Shown: piece by piece, positions 42,683-52,949 of the stretch
Position numbering within the stretch: the first letter of the stretch is position 1
How the letters are laid out: every line of letters begins with the position of its first letter
Assembly (NCBI GenBank): GCA_030539055.1
Contig: JAUNSV010000008.1
Span: 1-54,477 of the forward strand
Reading direction: 5' to 3'
DNA from: Eubacteriales bacterium
Lineage (GTDB): Bacteria; Bacillota; Clostridia; Lachnospirales; Lachnospiraceae
DNA: 54,477 bases
The notes under the pieces: generated by a model
Database searches by the model: none
Seen by the model: only the letters and a program-made list of their open reading frames with translations
What the model was told of the DNA's origin: nothing
Program-made: the position numbers and the translations under genes

Positions 42683-44542
42683 TTATTCCAAAATGTCTTT
42701 TAATATACTATCACTATCTACTTTTAAATTTTCTCTTAATACATCCACACTTCCGTGAGGAACAAATTCATTAGGGAGTGATTCATTTATTAATCTTATT
42801 TCGTATCCCTTTTCCATTATATACTCAGCAATTGCTTCTCCAAAACCACCTCTTTTTACATTCTCTTCTAGTGTTACTATAGTATTATGCGTTTGGCATA
42901 ATTTGTTTATCATTTCTGTATCTATGGGACTTGCAAATCTAGCATTAATTAAACTTGCATTAATATTTTTTAATTTTAATTTTTCATATACATGAAGTGC
43001 AGTAGACATTGCTCTACCAAGTGCAAGAAGAGCAATATTATTACCCTCATATATTATTTCTGCTTTTCCATATTTTATTTCTTCATCCAAATCATCTAAT
43101 TCATTAAAAGCGATTCCTCTTGGATACCTAATAGCTACTGGGCTATTCATTTTTGTAGCAAAATCCATCATTTGCTCCAATTCTTTTTGTCCCTTAGGTG
43201 CCATAATAGTCATATTGGGAATATGAGATAAAAATGAAATATCGAATATTCCTTGATGAGTTTCTCCATCTTGACCTACAAGACCTGCTCTATCAATACA
43301 AAATATCACATGCAATTTTTGTAAACAAACATCTTCTAATATTTGATCATAAGCTCTTTGAAGAAAAGTAGAATATATACATACAAAAGGTATAAATCCC
43401 TCAATCGCTAGTGATGATGCAAAAGTAATTGTATGTTGCTCAGCAATTCCTGTATCAAAATATCTATTTGGAAATTCTTTCTTAAAAAGATTAAGCCCTG
43501 TTCCATCTGGCATAGCAGCTGTCATTGCTACTATTTTATCATTTTGCTTAGCTAACTCTACTATCTTTTTTGCAAAAATATTTGTATAAGTAGGTAGCTT
43601 CTTTTTATTTATTATTTCACCTGTTTCTATTTCAAAAGGTGCAATTCCATGAAATTTTATAGGGTCAGTTTCTGCATATTCGTAGCCATTTCCTTTTTTT
43701 GTTTTTATATGAACTACTACAGCTTTTTTTATTTCTTTTGCTCTATCTATAGCTTTTTTTACTTTTTCAACATTATGCCCATCTATAGGACCTATATAAG
43801 CTATATTCATATTTTCAAAAATCATACCTCTTGGAGAATGAATTTGTTTAAGAATATTTTTTATTAATATAATAAAATTTATTAATACATCTCCAACATA
43901 GGGAATTTTTTCTAAAAAATCTTTTACTTTTTCTTTTAATTTTATATAATTATATGATGTACGAACTCCCTCAAGTGCCATATGAAGACCACCCTCATTT
44001 TTTGCGATGGACATATCATTATCATTTAATACTATTATAAAATTTGAAATTAATTTTGATGCATTATTTAATGCTTCAAATGCTTCTCCTCCTGTAAGAG
44101 AACCATCACCTATGACAGATACTATAGTTGATTTTTTTTTATTTAATTCTCTTGCTACACAAAAACCAAGACCAGCAGATATTGAAGTTGAAGAATGCCC
44201 TGCTCCAAAATAATCATACTGTGATTCGCTTCTTCTTGGAAATCCACTTATACCACGAAATTGTCTTAAAGTAGAAAAATCATCACTTCTTCCTGTTAAT
44301 ATTTTATAAGCATATGCTTGATGTCCTACATCCCAAATAATTTTATCATCTTTTTCCAAATCAAGTGATAATAAAATACCAATAGTAAGTTCTATAGTTC
44401 CAAGCGAAGATGCTAAATGGCCTCCATTAATTGAAGTAGTTTTTATTATGACTTCTCGAAGTTCTTTAATTAATTCTTTGATTTCATCTTCCGACAAGTT
44501 TTTTATATTATTTGGTTTATTAATTTTATTTATCATTTTCAT
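42683..44542 (-). CDS. dxs: 1-Deoxy-D-xylulose-5-phosphate synthase
   Basis: The 619-residue thiamine diphosphate enzyme starts the non-mevalonate isoprenoid pathway from pyruvate and glyceraldehyde-3-phosphate. It has the transketolase-like WDVGHQAYAYKILTGR, the TPP motif VIGDGSLTGGEAFEALNNAS, NDNDMSIAKNEGG, FDTGIAEQHTITFASSLA with the catalytic Glu, and the CIDRAGLVGQDGETHQGIFD region. The ATG at 44542 has no ribosome site in range: the stretch before it is the T-tract of a hairpin, and GAGAGG lies 22 bases upstream inside that hairpin. A second ATG lies two codons later. Confidence 0.96.
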   Translation of the reverse strand: MKMINKINKPNNIKNLSEDEIKELIKELREVIIKTTSINGGHLASSLGTIELTIGILLSLDLEKDDKIIWDVGHQAYAYKILTGRSDDFSTLRQFRGISGFPRRSESQYDYFGAGHSSTSISAGLGFCVARELNKKKSTIVSVIGDGSLTGGEAFEALNNASKLISNFIIVLNDNDMSIAKNEGGLHMALEGVRTSYNYIKLKEKVKDFLEKIPYVGDVLINFIILIKNILKQIHSPRGMIFENMNIAYIGPIDGHNVEKVKKAIDRAKEIKKAVVVHIKTKKGNGYEYAETDPIKFHGIAPFEIETGEIINKKKLPTYTNIFAKKIVELAKQNDKIVAMTAAMPDGTGLNLFKKEFPNRYFDTGIAEQHTITFASSLAIEGFIPFVCIYSTFLQRAYDQILEDVCLQKLHVIFCIDRAGLVGQDGETHQGIFDISFLSHIPNMTIMAPKGQKELEQMMDFATKMNSPVAIRYPRGIAFNELDDLDEEIKYGKAEIIYEGNNIALLALGRAMSTALHVYEKLKLKNINASLINARFASPIDTEMINKLCQTHNTIVTLEENVKRGGFGEAIAEYIMEKGYEIRLINESLPNEFVPHGSVDVLRENLKVDSDSILKDILE

Positions 44543-44571
44543 AAAAATAAAGAGAAGAATTTTTCCTCTCT
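44543..44571 (-). terminator. Hairpin with T-tract after atpC, directly before dxs
   Basis: On the minus strand AGAGAGGAA (44571-44563) and TTCTTCTCT (44559-44551) pair over 9 bp (one G-U) around a 3-base loop, followed by TTTATTTTT. It fits an intrinsic terminator of the atp operon, but the T-tract abuts the dxs ATG. It could instead be an attenuator or ribosome-site switch for dxs. Confidence 0.6.
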
Positions 44572-44583
44572 GTATTTAATTCT

Positions 44584-44985
44584 TTATTCACTTGCTATCT
44601 TTAGTCTCACTAATGCTCTTTTCAATGCAACCTCTGCTCTAAGTACATCTAGTGAACTATCTTTTTTTTGTAATCTATCTTCAGCTCTTTGTTTGGCATT
44701 CGTAGCTCTTTCAATATCTATTTCATCTTTCCATTCTAATACTTCTGCCATTACTGTAATTAAATCTGGCATAATTTTAACAAATCCAGAAAGAAGTGCA
44801 CCTCTTACTATGTTGCCACCTTCTTCATATATTTTTATTTCACCTGGTTCAATGATTTGTGTTGTTGGAACATGAGAAGGATATACGCCTACAAATCCAT
44901 TTATAGTATTATACTCAATAAATTTTGCTTTATTGTCATAAGCTATTCTTTTTGGTGTTACTATTTGTACTGTAAATTCTTCCAT
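44584..44985 (-). CDS. atpC: F-type ATP synthase subunit epsilon
   Basis: The 133-residue subunit forms part of the central stalk and can inhibit ATP hydrolysis. It starts FTVQIVTPKRIAYDNKAKFI, then has TINGFVGVYPSHVP, and a C-terminal helical pair (ERATNAKQRAEDRLQKKD) with ALVRLKIA at the end. AAAGGA precedes the ATG. It is the last gene of the atp operon and is followed by a hairpin with a T-tract. Confidence 0.96.
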   Translation of the reverse strand: MEEFTVQIVTPKRIAYDNKAKFIEYNTINGFVGVYPSHVPTTQIIEPGEIKIYEEGGNIVRGALLSGFVKIMPDLITVMAEVLEWKDEIDIERATNAKQRAEDRLQKKDSSLDVLRAEVALKRALVRLKIASE

Positions 44986-45009
44986 ATCATTTCCTTTTTA
45001 TTAAATTAA

Positions 45010-46419
<1,410 letters not shown>

Positions 46420-47337
46420 CTATCCGTTAATTGCATTTGCACCAGCTACTATCTCAGTAAGCTCTTGTGTAATAGCTCCTTGCCTTGCTCTATTGTATTG
46501 AATTGATAAATGTTGTATCAAATCTTGTGCGTTTTGTGTTGCACTGTCCATCGCATTCATTCTTGAACCATTTTCAGATGCTTCGGCTGCAAGAAGCGCT
46601 CCATTCAACAAAGATGATAAATATTTTGGAACAAGCAATGTAATCAAATCTTCTTCATTTGGTTCAAAATTCATTATTAATTTTTCATCATCACTAAATT
46701 GCGATTTTTTTATTGTAAAACCTTTCTTTTGAATTTCATCTTTAGATATATCATCAGATAAATCAAATGGCATTAATTTCAAAATACGAGGTACATGAAA
46801 AACTGTATTTTTAAAATAAGTATATACCAAATATATTTCGTTTATATTGCCACTCTCATAATCTTTGAGTAATCCTTTGGTAATATCTATTACATCTGAA
46901 TAGTCATAGTCTTCCAATAAATCTGAATAATCTTTTTCTATAATAAAACCTTTTCTTTGCAAACTTTCTTTTGCTTTTCTTCCAATTGCATAAATTATAG
47001 AATTGTCTTTATTAAATCTCTCATCTGATAATATTAAACGAGAGATATTAGCATTGTAACCACCAGCAAGACCTCTATTTGCAGAAATAACAACTAAGGC
47101 TTTTTTTGAATTTTCATTTTTTAATGGAGAGCGAATATATTTGTGTTGTATATTAGATGATTTTTTTAATATGTCGGCCATAGTAGTATATAATGTTTCA
47201 AAAAATGCTTGGTTACTTTCTGCTTTCTCTCTTGTTTTTTGTAATTTAACAGTCGCAACTAATTTCATTGCTTTTGTTATTTGACCAGTTGATTCAATAG
47301 AATCTCTTCTTCTTTTTATTTCTTTCATTGAAGGCAT
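46420..47337 (-). CDS. atpG: F-type ATP synthase subunit gamma
   Basis: The 305-residue central stalk subunit has the N-terminal MKEIKRRRDSIESTGQITKA followed by MKLVATVK, the conserved ISANRGLAGGYNANI, and the C-terminal SENGSRMNAMDSATQNAQDL with YNRARQGAITQELTEIVAGA. It couples rotation of the c ring to catalysis. It lies 12 bases after atpA and 15 before atpD. Confidence 0.97.
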   Translation of the reverse strand: MPSMKEIKRRRDSIESTGQITKAMKLVATVKLQKTREKAESNQAFFETLYTTMADILKKSSNIQHKYIRSPLKNENSKKALVVISANRGLAGGYNANISRLILSDERFNKDNSIIYAIGRKAKESLQRKGFIIEKDYSDLLEDYDYSDVIDITKGLLKDYESGNINEIYLVYTYFKNTVFHVPRILKLMPFDLSDDISKDEIQKKGFTIKKSQFSDDEKLIMNFEPNEEDLITLLVPKYLSSLLNGALLAAEASENGSRMNAMDSATQNAQDLIQHLSIQYNRARQGAITQELTEIVAGANAING

Positions 47338-47349
47338 AACAAAACCTCG

Positions 47350-48855
47350 TTAAAATGTCTTTTTAAAATCTTCTATTGCTTTTATCAGATCTTTTTCTGT
47401 TTGTTCATCTAATACTTTTGATTCTTTTATATTTTTTAATATACTTGGAGAAGCACTCTCTATATATGAAAGTAAACCATCTTCAAATTCTTGAACTTTG
47501 TCTGTAGGTACATCAAGTAAGTGTTTTCTTGTAACAACATATATCATTACAACTTCCTTTTCTACACTTAATGGTTTATATTGTGGTTGTTTTAATATTT
47601 GTTGTATTCTCTCTCCTTGAGCAAGTTGCTTTTTGGTTGATTCATCTAATTCTGAGCCAAATTGTGCAAAAGATTGTAACTCTCTAAATTGTGCAAGCTC
47701 TCCTCTTATTGGACCAGCAATTTTTTTCATAGCTTTTATTTGTGCACTACCACCTACACGAGATACAGACAAACCAGCATTAATAGCAGGTCTTAGCCCT
47801 GCATTAAACATTTCTGTTTCTAGGAATATTTGACCATCTGTTATAGAAATAACATTAGTAGGAATATATGCAGAAATATCACCTGCTTGTGTTTCTATTA
47901 TAGGAAGAGCTGTTATAGATCCACCGCCTAAGTCTTCACTGAGTCTTGATGCTCTTTCCAAAAGTCTTGAATGCAAATAGAATACATCTCCAGGGTAAGC
48001 CTCTCTTCCTGGTGGTCTCTTCAAAAGTAGAGATAGGGTTCTATATGCTGCTGCATGTTTTGTCAAATCATCATATATAATTAAAACATCTTCTCCTTTT
48101 TCCATCCACTCTTCGCCCATAGCACATCCAGAATAAGGAGCTATGTATTGAAGTGGTGCAAGATCTGATGCTGTAGCTACTACAACTGTTGTATAGTCCA
48201 TTGCTTTATACTCTTCTAAAGTTTTTACTAGGGAAGCTACAGTAGATGCTTTTTGTCCTATTGCTACATATATGCAATGAACACCCTCGCCTTTTTGATT
48301 AATAATTGTATCAATAGCAATTGCTGTTTTTCCAGTTTGTCTATCGCCTATAATTAATTCTCTTTGACCTCTTCCTATTGGTATCATAGAGTCAATAGCT
48401 TTTATACCTGTTTGTAGTGGTGTATCTACAGATTTTCTTTCAATAACACCGTGTGCTACTCTCTCTATTTCTCTTGTTTTATTTGTTTTTATTGGGCCTT
48501 TATCATCAATTGGTTGACCAAGAGCATTTACAACTCTTCCAGTCAATTCATCGCCAACAGGTATAGATACAACTTTTTTTGTTCTTTTTACTAAATCTCC
48601 CTCAGAAATACCTTTTTGATCCCCAAGTAAAACGCAACCAATATTATCCTCTTCGAGGTTCAAAATCATACCATATACTTCGCCAGGAAATTCAAGAAGT
48701 TCGCCTTGCATTGCATCAGATAAACCATGTACTCTACATATTCCATCTGCCACTTGCATAACAACTCCAGTATCTGTTGATTTTAATCTTTCATCATATT
48801 TTTGAATTTGTTCTTTAATTATTGTGCTAATTTCTTCTGGTTTTAAATTTGTCAT
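47350..48855 (-). CDS. atpA: F-type ATP synthase subunit alpha
   Basis: The 501-residue non-catalytic nucleotide-binding subunit starts with [20 protein letters not shown]. It has the P-loop [15 protein letters not shown], the [19 protein letters not shown] segment, the alpha signature ISVTDGQIFL-like [20 protein letters not shown], and the conserved catalytic-site Arg in [15 protein letters not shown]. It overlaps atpH by 4 bases, and its length is normal. Confidence 0.98.
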   Translation of the reverse strand: MTNLKPEEISTIIKEQIQKYDERLKSTDTGVVMQVADGICRVHGLSDAMQGELLEFPGEVYGMILNLEEDNIGCVLLGDQKGISEGDLVKRTKKVVSIPVGDELTGRVVNALGQPIDDKGPIKTNKTREIERVAHGVIERKSVDTPLQTGIKAIDSMIPIGRGQRELIIGDRQTGKTAIAIDTIINQKGEGVHCIYVAIGQKASTVASLVKTLEEYKAMDYTTVVVATASDLAPLQYIAPYSGCAMGEEWMEKGEDVLIIYDDLTKHAAAYRTLSLLLKRPPGREAYPGDVFYLHSRLLERASRLSEDLGGGSITALPIIETQAGDISAYIPTNVISITDGQIFLETEMFNAGLRPAINAGLSVSRVGGSAQIKAMKKIAGPIRGELAQFRELQSFAQFGSELDESTKKQLAQGERIQQILKQPQYKPLSVEKEVVMIYVVTRKHLLDVPTDKVQEFEDGLLSYIESASPSILKNIKESKVLDEQTEKDLIKAIEDFKKTF

Positions 48856-49508
48856 AGCCTAACACCTCTTAGGTTCTTACTTATATTATTTATTTTATTT
48901 TCAATAGAAGAATCTAATACCTTATCGCCTACTTTTATTCTTAATCCAGCAATCAATTGTGTATTTATTGCATAAGTTATTTCGAATTTTTCATATTTAG
49001 TTGTAGCAATAAGTTTTTCTTCTATTTGTTTTTTTTGTGCATCAGATAATTCTTCAGCTGAAGAAACTTCCGCAACTCCAATATTCAAATACTCTTTTAC
49101 TCTTGCATTAAAATATTGCAATGTTGGAACTATATCATTATGTCTTCTTTTATCCAATAAAAGAAAAAGAAAGTCCAATATTGATGTACCTTTTCCTTTT
49201 ATTAGTCTTACTTTTGAATCTATCATGCTTTTGAATTGCTTGAATTTTTCTATTTTGTCTAAATTAAATAAATGGTATGCATTTGATAATACATTCCCCC
49301 ATATTCTATCCAAAAAAAGCTCTTTAATTGCTTTTTTCTTTTCTTCTAACGAAATTATTGGATTATTCAAAAAATCCATTAAATCATTGGAAACAGTAAA
49401 AACATTTATAACATCAATAGATTCTTCATACATTTTTTCCAATGAGTTATTTTCCAATGCAAAATTAAATAGAGCATCTCCATATACATTCTGTACTAAC
49501 TTTGCCAT
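48852..49508 (-). CDS. atpH: F-type ATP synthase subunit delta
   Basis: This 218-residue peripheral stalk subunit has [20 protein letters not shown] at the N-terminus and the family end [20 protein letters not shown]. It is about 35-40 residues longer than the usual 175-185; the extra length lies in the middle ([20 protein letters not shown] and following). It connects alpha to the b dimer. It overlaps atpA by 4 bases and atpF by 13. Confidence 0.92.
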   Translation of the reverse strand: MAKLVQNVYGDALFNFALENNSLEKMYEESIDVINVFTVSNDLMDFLNNPIISLEEKKKAIKELFLDRIWGNVLSNAYHLFNLDKIEKFKQFKSMIDSKVRLIKGKGTSILDFLFLLLDKRRHNDIVPTLQYFNARVKEYLNIGVAEVSSAEELSDAQKKQIEEKLIATTKYEKFEITYAINTQLIAGLRIKVGDKVLDSSIENKINNISKNLRGVRL

Positions 49509-50011
49509 GTATCGTCCCCTATCTCTCTTAATGTTTCATCGAAAAGTTTCTCTTTTTGATTAAGAGTGATATTCTCTTTCACAAGTTTAGTAGCAAAAAT
49601 AGTTGCAATATTGACTACTTCATTCTTAAGAGTATCTCTTGCTTTATCTTTTTCTAATTCTGTTTCTGTATGAGCTCTCTCAATAATCAATTTTGCTTCA
49701 TCATTGGCTTTTTGGATAATATCCTGTGAAGAAATTTTTGCACTCTCTTTTGCTTTTTCTCTAATTTCATCACATTCAATACGAACTTCTTTTAATTTTT
49801 GTTCGTATTCTAATTTTAAATTTTCTGCTTCTTTTTTAGATTTTTCGGCACCTAATAAATCATTTTTAATTTTCTCTTTTCTACCATCAAGCAATTTAGT
49901 TGCTGGTTTAAAAAGTAAATATGTTAACATACAAAAAAGAAAAAGTATATTAATTCCAGTTATTATGGCGTCAAATAATAATTGGGCATCAAAGCCAATT
50001 AATCGTTGCAT
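49496..50011 (-). CDS. atpF: F-type ATP synthase subunit b
   Basis: The 171-residue stator subunit has one span near the N-terminus (AIITGINILFLFCMLTYLLF, then KPATKLLDGRKEKI). A long charged coiled coil follows, with ANDEAKLIIERAHTETELEK. The pattern is normal for bacterial b. The start overlaps nothing upstream, lying 22 bases after atpE. Its 3' end overlaps atpH by 13 bases. Confidence 0.95.
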   Translation of the reverse strand: MQRLIGFDAQLLFDAIITGINILFLFCMLTYLLFKPATKLLDGRKEKIKNDLLGAEKSKKEAENLKLEYEQKLKEVRIECDEIREKAKESAKISSQDIIQKANDEAKLIIERAHTETELEKDKARDTLKNEVVNIATIFATKLVKENITLNQKEKLFDETLREIGDDTWQS

Positions 50012-50033
50012 ATCTTTACTCCTAAAGTTTTAT

Positions 50034-50321
<288 letters not shown>

Positions 50322-50349
50322 TTATATTTATATTTTAATAATATACAAT

Positions 50350-51054
50350 TTATAATTTGTCATTAATATATACCATACTCAACATACAAAATACATAAGT
50401 TTGTATTGCTCCAGAAAATAAATCACAATAAATATGCAAAAATGAAGGAATTCCAATTTTTACAAAAATTGGAAGCATACCATACCAAAGACCCATAATA
50501 ATAACACCAGAGAGCATATTTGCAAAAAGACGAAGAGATATAGAAAGTGGATTTGCTAGCTCCCCTATTAAATTGATGGGAAAAAGAACTGGAGTTGGTT
50601 GAAAAAGATTTGTTATTGCTCTAAATTTATTATTTTTAATATTTTGGAATTGTACAATAAAAAAAGTAAACATTCCAAGTAAAAAAGTAATTCCATAATC
50701 TGCCGTAGGTGCTCTAAGACCAAGAAGACCTGAAAGATTTGATACTATAATAAAACAAAAAATAGTTCCTATATAATATTTGAATCTATATGAATTTTCA
50801 CCTAATATACCCTTTGTCATATTATCCAAAGCTTCAATCAACATTTCAACAAAGTTTTGAAATCCGCTCGGATACTCTTTTGCATTTACTATGGCTCTAT
50901 TGGCAAAAAGTGCAAAAATAAAAATTAGTATTGATACTAAACAAGTTGTAATTATAGAATCACTAATCCACACTTCTTGGGATAAAAATTTGAAAGGTAA
51001 TTTCACTACGCCATGTATCATAAAATCTACATCGGCAGATAACATAAGACCCAT
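50350..51054 (-). CDS. atpB: F-type ATP synthase subunit a
   Basis: The 234-residue membrane subunit forms the ion half-channels. It has conserved NFVEMLIEALDNMTKGILGE, ANPLSISLRLFANMLSG with the essential stator Arg, and a C-terminal span with FSGAIQTYVFCMLSMVYIND. AAAGGAG lies 7 bases before the ATG at 51054. It precedes atpE by 52 bases and follows the AtpI-like gene. Confidence 0.96.
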   Translation of the reverse strand: MGLMLSADVDFMIHGVVKLPFKFLSQEVWISDSIITTCLVSILIFIFALFANRAIVNAKEYPSGFQNFVEMLIEALDNMTKGILGENSYRFKYYIGTIFCFIIVSNLSGLLGLRAPTADYGITFLLGMFTFFIVQFQNIKNNKFRAITNLFQPTPVLFPINLIGELANPLSISLRLFANMLSGVIIMGLWYGMLPIFVKIGIPSFLHIYCDLFSGAIQTYVFCMLSMVYINDKL

Positions 51055-51102
51055 TAAAAAACTCCTTTTTCAAAAAGATTATAATACAATTATATACACT
51101 TG

Positions 51103-51522
51103 TCAAAGACTATTTTTATTTTTGTATTTTTGTATTATATTATGAATTTTAGGTTGTAAAAAAGCACTAAATTTTACACTAAAAGTACAAAGTATTAATG
51201 AAATAATAGCTGCTAAGCCAAAATAATAATATATTGCTATTACTACTACACAATATAATATTCTTCGTAATATACTTATACCTATTGTATACCACTTGGC
51301 ATATTTTTTATCTTGTGAATCTAGTGATTTTGTAGCTGTGAAAGCTATATTTATTAATATCAATATTGAAGAAATTAAGCCAGCTAATAAACCAATAAAA
51401 ATTGAAAAAAAACTAATCTCAGAAAAAATAACAATAGGTATACTAATTATTTGCAAAGCTAAATAAAATAATATTACAGCTATTATCATTTCTTTTAATG
51501 TCTCTTTTACTTTTTTATCCAT
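51103..51522 (-). CDS. atpI: AtpI-like membrane protein (first gene of the atp operon)
   Basis: This 139-residue protein has four hydrophobic segments with loops that fit an AtpI/ATP-synthase-associated small membrane protein: AVILFYLALQIISIPIVIF, FIGLLAGLISSILILINIAF, ILYCVVVIAIYYYFGLAA, and ISLILCTFSVKFSAF. AtpI helps c-ring assembly in some bacteria. Sequence conservation in this family is low, so the call rests on position, size and membrane pattern. A promoter lies upstream, overlapping the end of the lipoprotein gene. Confidence 0.75.
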   Translation of the reverse strand: MDKKVKETLKEMIIAVILFYLALQIISIPIVIFSEISFFSIFIGLLAGLISSILILINIAFTATKSLDSQDKKYAKWYTIGISILRRILYCVVVIAIYYYFGLAAIISLILCTFSVKFSAFLQPKIHNIIQKYKNKNSL

Positions 51523-51541
51523 TGATTTTTATTTTCTCCAG

Positions 51542-51570
51542 AGTATATAAAAATAAATATTAATTGTCAT
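51542..51570 (-). promoter_or_regulatory. Promoter of the atp operon
   Basis: On the minus strand ATGACA (51570-51565), a 17-base spacer and TATACT (51547-51542) form a good sigma-A promoter in front of atpI. The -35 overlaps the 3' end of the upstream lipoprotein gene. Confidence 0.6.
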
Positions 51571-52285
51571 CTAAAATGAATCTTGATGTAATAATTTCTT
51601 CACTAGACAAATTAATTAAATTTACATAATTTTTATCATCATCACATAAAATATATTTACTTCCATTATATTCATGATATCCTTTAGATGTAGCAAAGTC
51701 ATAATACTCTTTATAATCTTCAAAAGAATTACCCATAAATTTTGTATCTATAGCTTTTCTTTTTGTACAATCTTCAAAAAAACAAAATCTTTCATCTCTA
51801 TCACTTCCTACATATGTTTGCGATAAATCTCCTGTAGTCATTAGATATACTAGTACTTCTTCTCCTTGTTTTATTTCATATTTTTTCCCAGACCTTGGTC
51901 TATATGCACTTACAAGAGTTTTATTTGTAATATCTGCTTTTACTATAGATAAACTTAAAGGATTAAAATTAGGATATACTGTTTTTGTATCCAATATTTC
52001 TGCACTATATGTTATTTCTGCTGCTTTGTGTTTTTCAATAAGATATTTGTCTGCACTCATTGTATCTTTAAAATGATCATTCTCTTCATAAGATTTAATG
52101 CTTTCTGGTATTATAGCTTCTGTAGTTGTTTCTTCTATTATTTGAGTTGTTTCACTAGTTGTATCGGTAGGCGTAGATTCCACTGTTTGAGGAGAAGTAA
52201 CACTTGTTTCTGTAATTGTTTCCTTTTTTGCACAAGATGAAAATAAAAACAAAACAAAAACTAATAATATTACATTCTTTTTCAT
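51560..52285 (-). CDS. Predicted lipoprotein with Thr/Glu-rich linker
   Basis: This protein of about 241 residues has a lipoprotein signal: MKKNVILLVFVLFLFSSC with the lipobox cysteine at 18. A Thr/Ser/Glu-rich linker of about 50 residues follows, then a globular part with no recognised domain. It contains YEENDHFKDTMSADKYLIEK, two nearby cysteines (RFCFFEDC), and GYHEYNGSKYILCDDDKNYV. I chose the ATG at 52285 because GGAGG lies 5 bases before it; an upstream ATG at 52297 is part of that leader. It follows pth by 16 bases and precedes the atp operon. Confidence 0.78.
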   Translation of the reverse strand: MKKNVILLVFVLFLFSSCAKKETITETSVTSPQTVESTPTDTTSETTQIIEETTTEAIIPESIKSYEENDHFKDTMSADKYLIEKHKAAEITYSAEILDTKTVYPNFNPLSLSIVKADITNKTLVSAYRPRSGKKYEIKQGEEVLVYLMTTGDLSQTYVGSDRDERFCFFEDCTKRKAIDTKFMGNSFEDYKEYYDFATSKGYHEYNGSKYILCDDDKNYVNLINLSSEEIITSRFILDDN

Positions 52286-52301
52286 AATGACCTCCATTTT
52301 A

Positions 52302-52868
52302 CTACTTTTTATTAAACATATTCATTGTTTCATCTATACTGTGTTGCATAAGAAATTTTATACATTCAATACATGTTTTGTATACTAAATTAATTTTTTC
52401 TGCATCTTCTTTTGACATTTTTTGTAAAACATAATCAACCAAATTTATATAATCTGGTTTTGGTCCCATACCTATTCTTAATTTCATAAAATTTTCTGTT
52501 CCAAGATGTGCAATAATAGACTTAATTCCATTGTGACCTGCAGAACTACCAGTTTTTGTTATTTTGAATCTTCCCATATCCAAAGCTACTTCATCATAAC
52601 ATATTAATATATCTTGTGGCTCTATTTTGTAAAAATCTGACAAAGGTTTTATAAATTCACCAGACATATTCATATATGTTAATGGTTTTGCAATAATTAC
52701 ATCTTCATCATTAATTTTAGTTTTAGTAAATACGCCATTAAATTTTGTATTATTCAATTTTAAATCTGATAAATCATTCAAAAGAAAATCTATCAATTGA
52801 AATCCTATATTATGGCGAGTAAAATAATATTTTAAATCAGGATTCCCAAGTCCAACTATTAGCTTCAT
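52302..52868 (-). CDS. pth: Peptidyl-tRNA hydrolase
   Basis: The 188-residue enzyme frees tRNAs from dropped-off peptidyl-tRNA. Motifs are MKLIVGLGNPDLKYYFTRHN (Asn9 region and catalytic His19), KPLTYMNMSGE, ICYDEVALDMGRFKI and GSSAGHNGIKSIIAHLGT. The ATG at 52868 is fixed by the conserved start. No ribosome site precedes it, and the -10 (TATACT, 52883-52878) ends only nine bases upstream, so the message is probably leaderless. The promoter is interleaved with that of the divergent gdhA. Confidence 0.96.
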   Translation of the reverse strand: MKLIVGLGNPDLKYYFTRHNIGFQLIDFLLNDLSDLKLNNTKFNGVFTKTKINDEDVIIAKPLTYMNMSGEFIKPLSDFYKIEPQDILICYDEVALDMGRFKITKTGSSAGHNGIKSIIAHLGTENFMKLRIGMGPKPDYINLVDYVLQKMSKEDAEKINLVYKTCIECIKFLMQHSIDETMNMFNKK

Positions 52869-52877
52869 ATTAAAAAA

Positions 52878-52906
52878 AGTATATCATAAAAAATTTAACA
52901 TTTCAA
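52878..52906 (-). promoter_or_regulatory. Promoter of pth
   Basis: On the minus strand TTGAAA (52906-52901), a 17-base spacer and TATACT (52883-52878), with an extended -10 TG, form a near-consensus promoter. The expected transcript start (about 52871) lies about 3 bases before the ATG. Confidence 0.68.
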
Positions 52907-52923
52907 TTCATTTATGATATAAT
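52895..52923 (+). promoter_or_regulatory. Promoter of gdhA
   Basis: TTAACA (52895-52900), a 17-base spacer and TATAAT (52918-52923), with TG at 52915-52916, form a strong extended -10 promoter. Its -35 directly abuts the -35 of the divergent pth promoter. Confidence 0.72.
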
Positions 52924-52949
52924 AACAAATTATGTTTAAGGAGGTCTTT

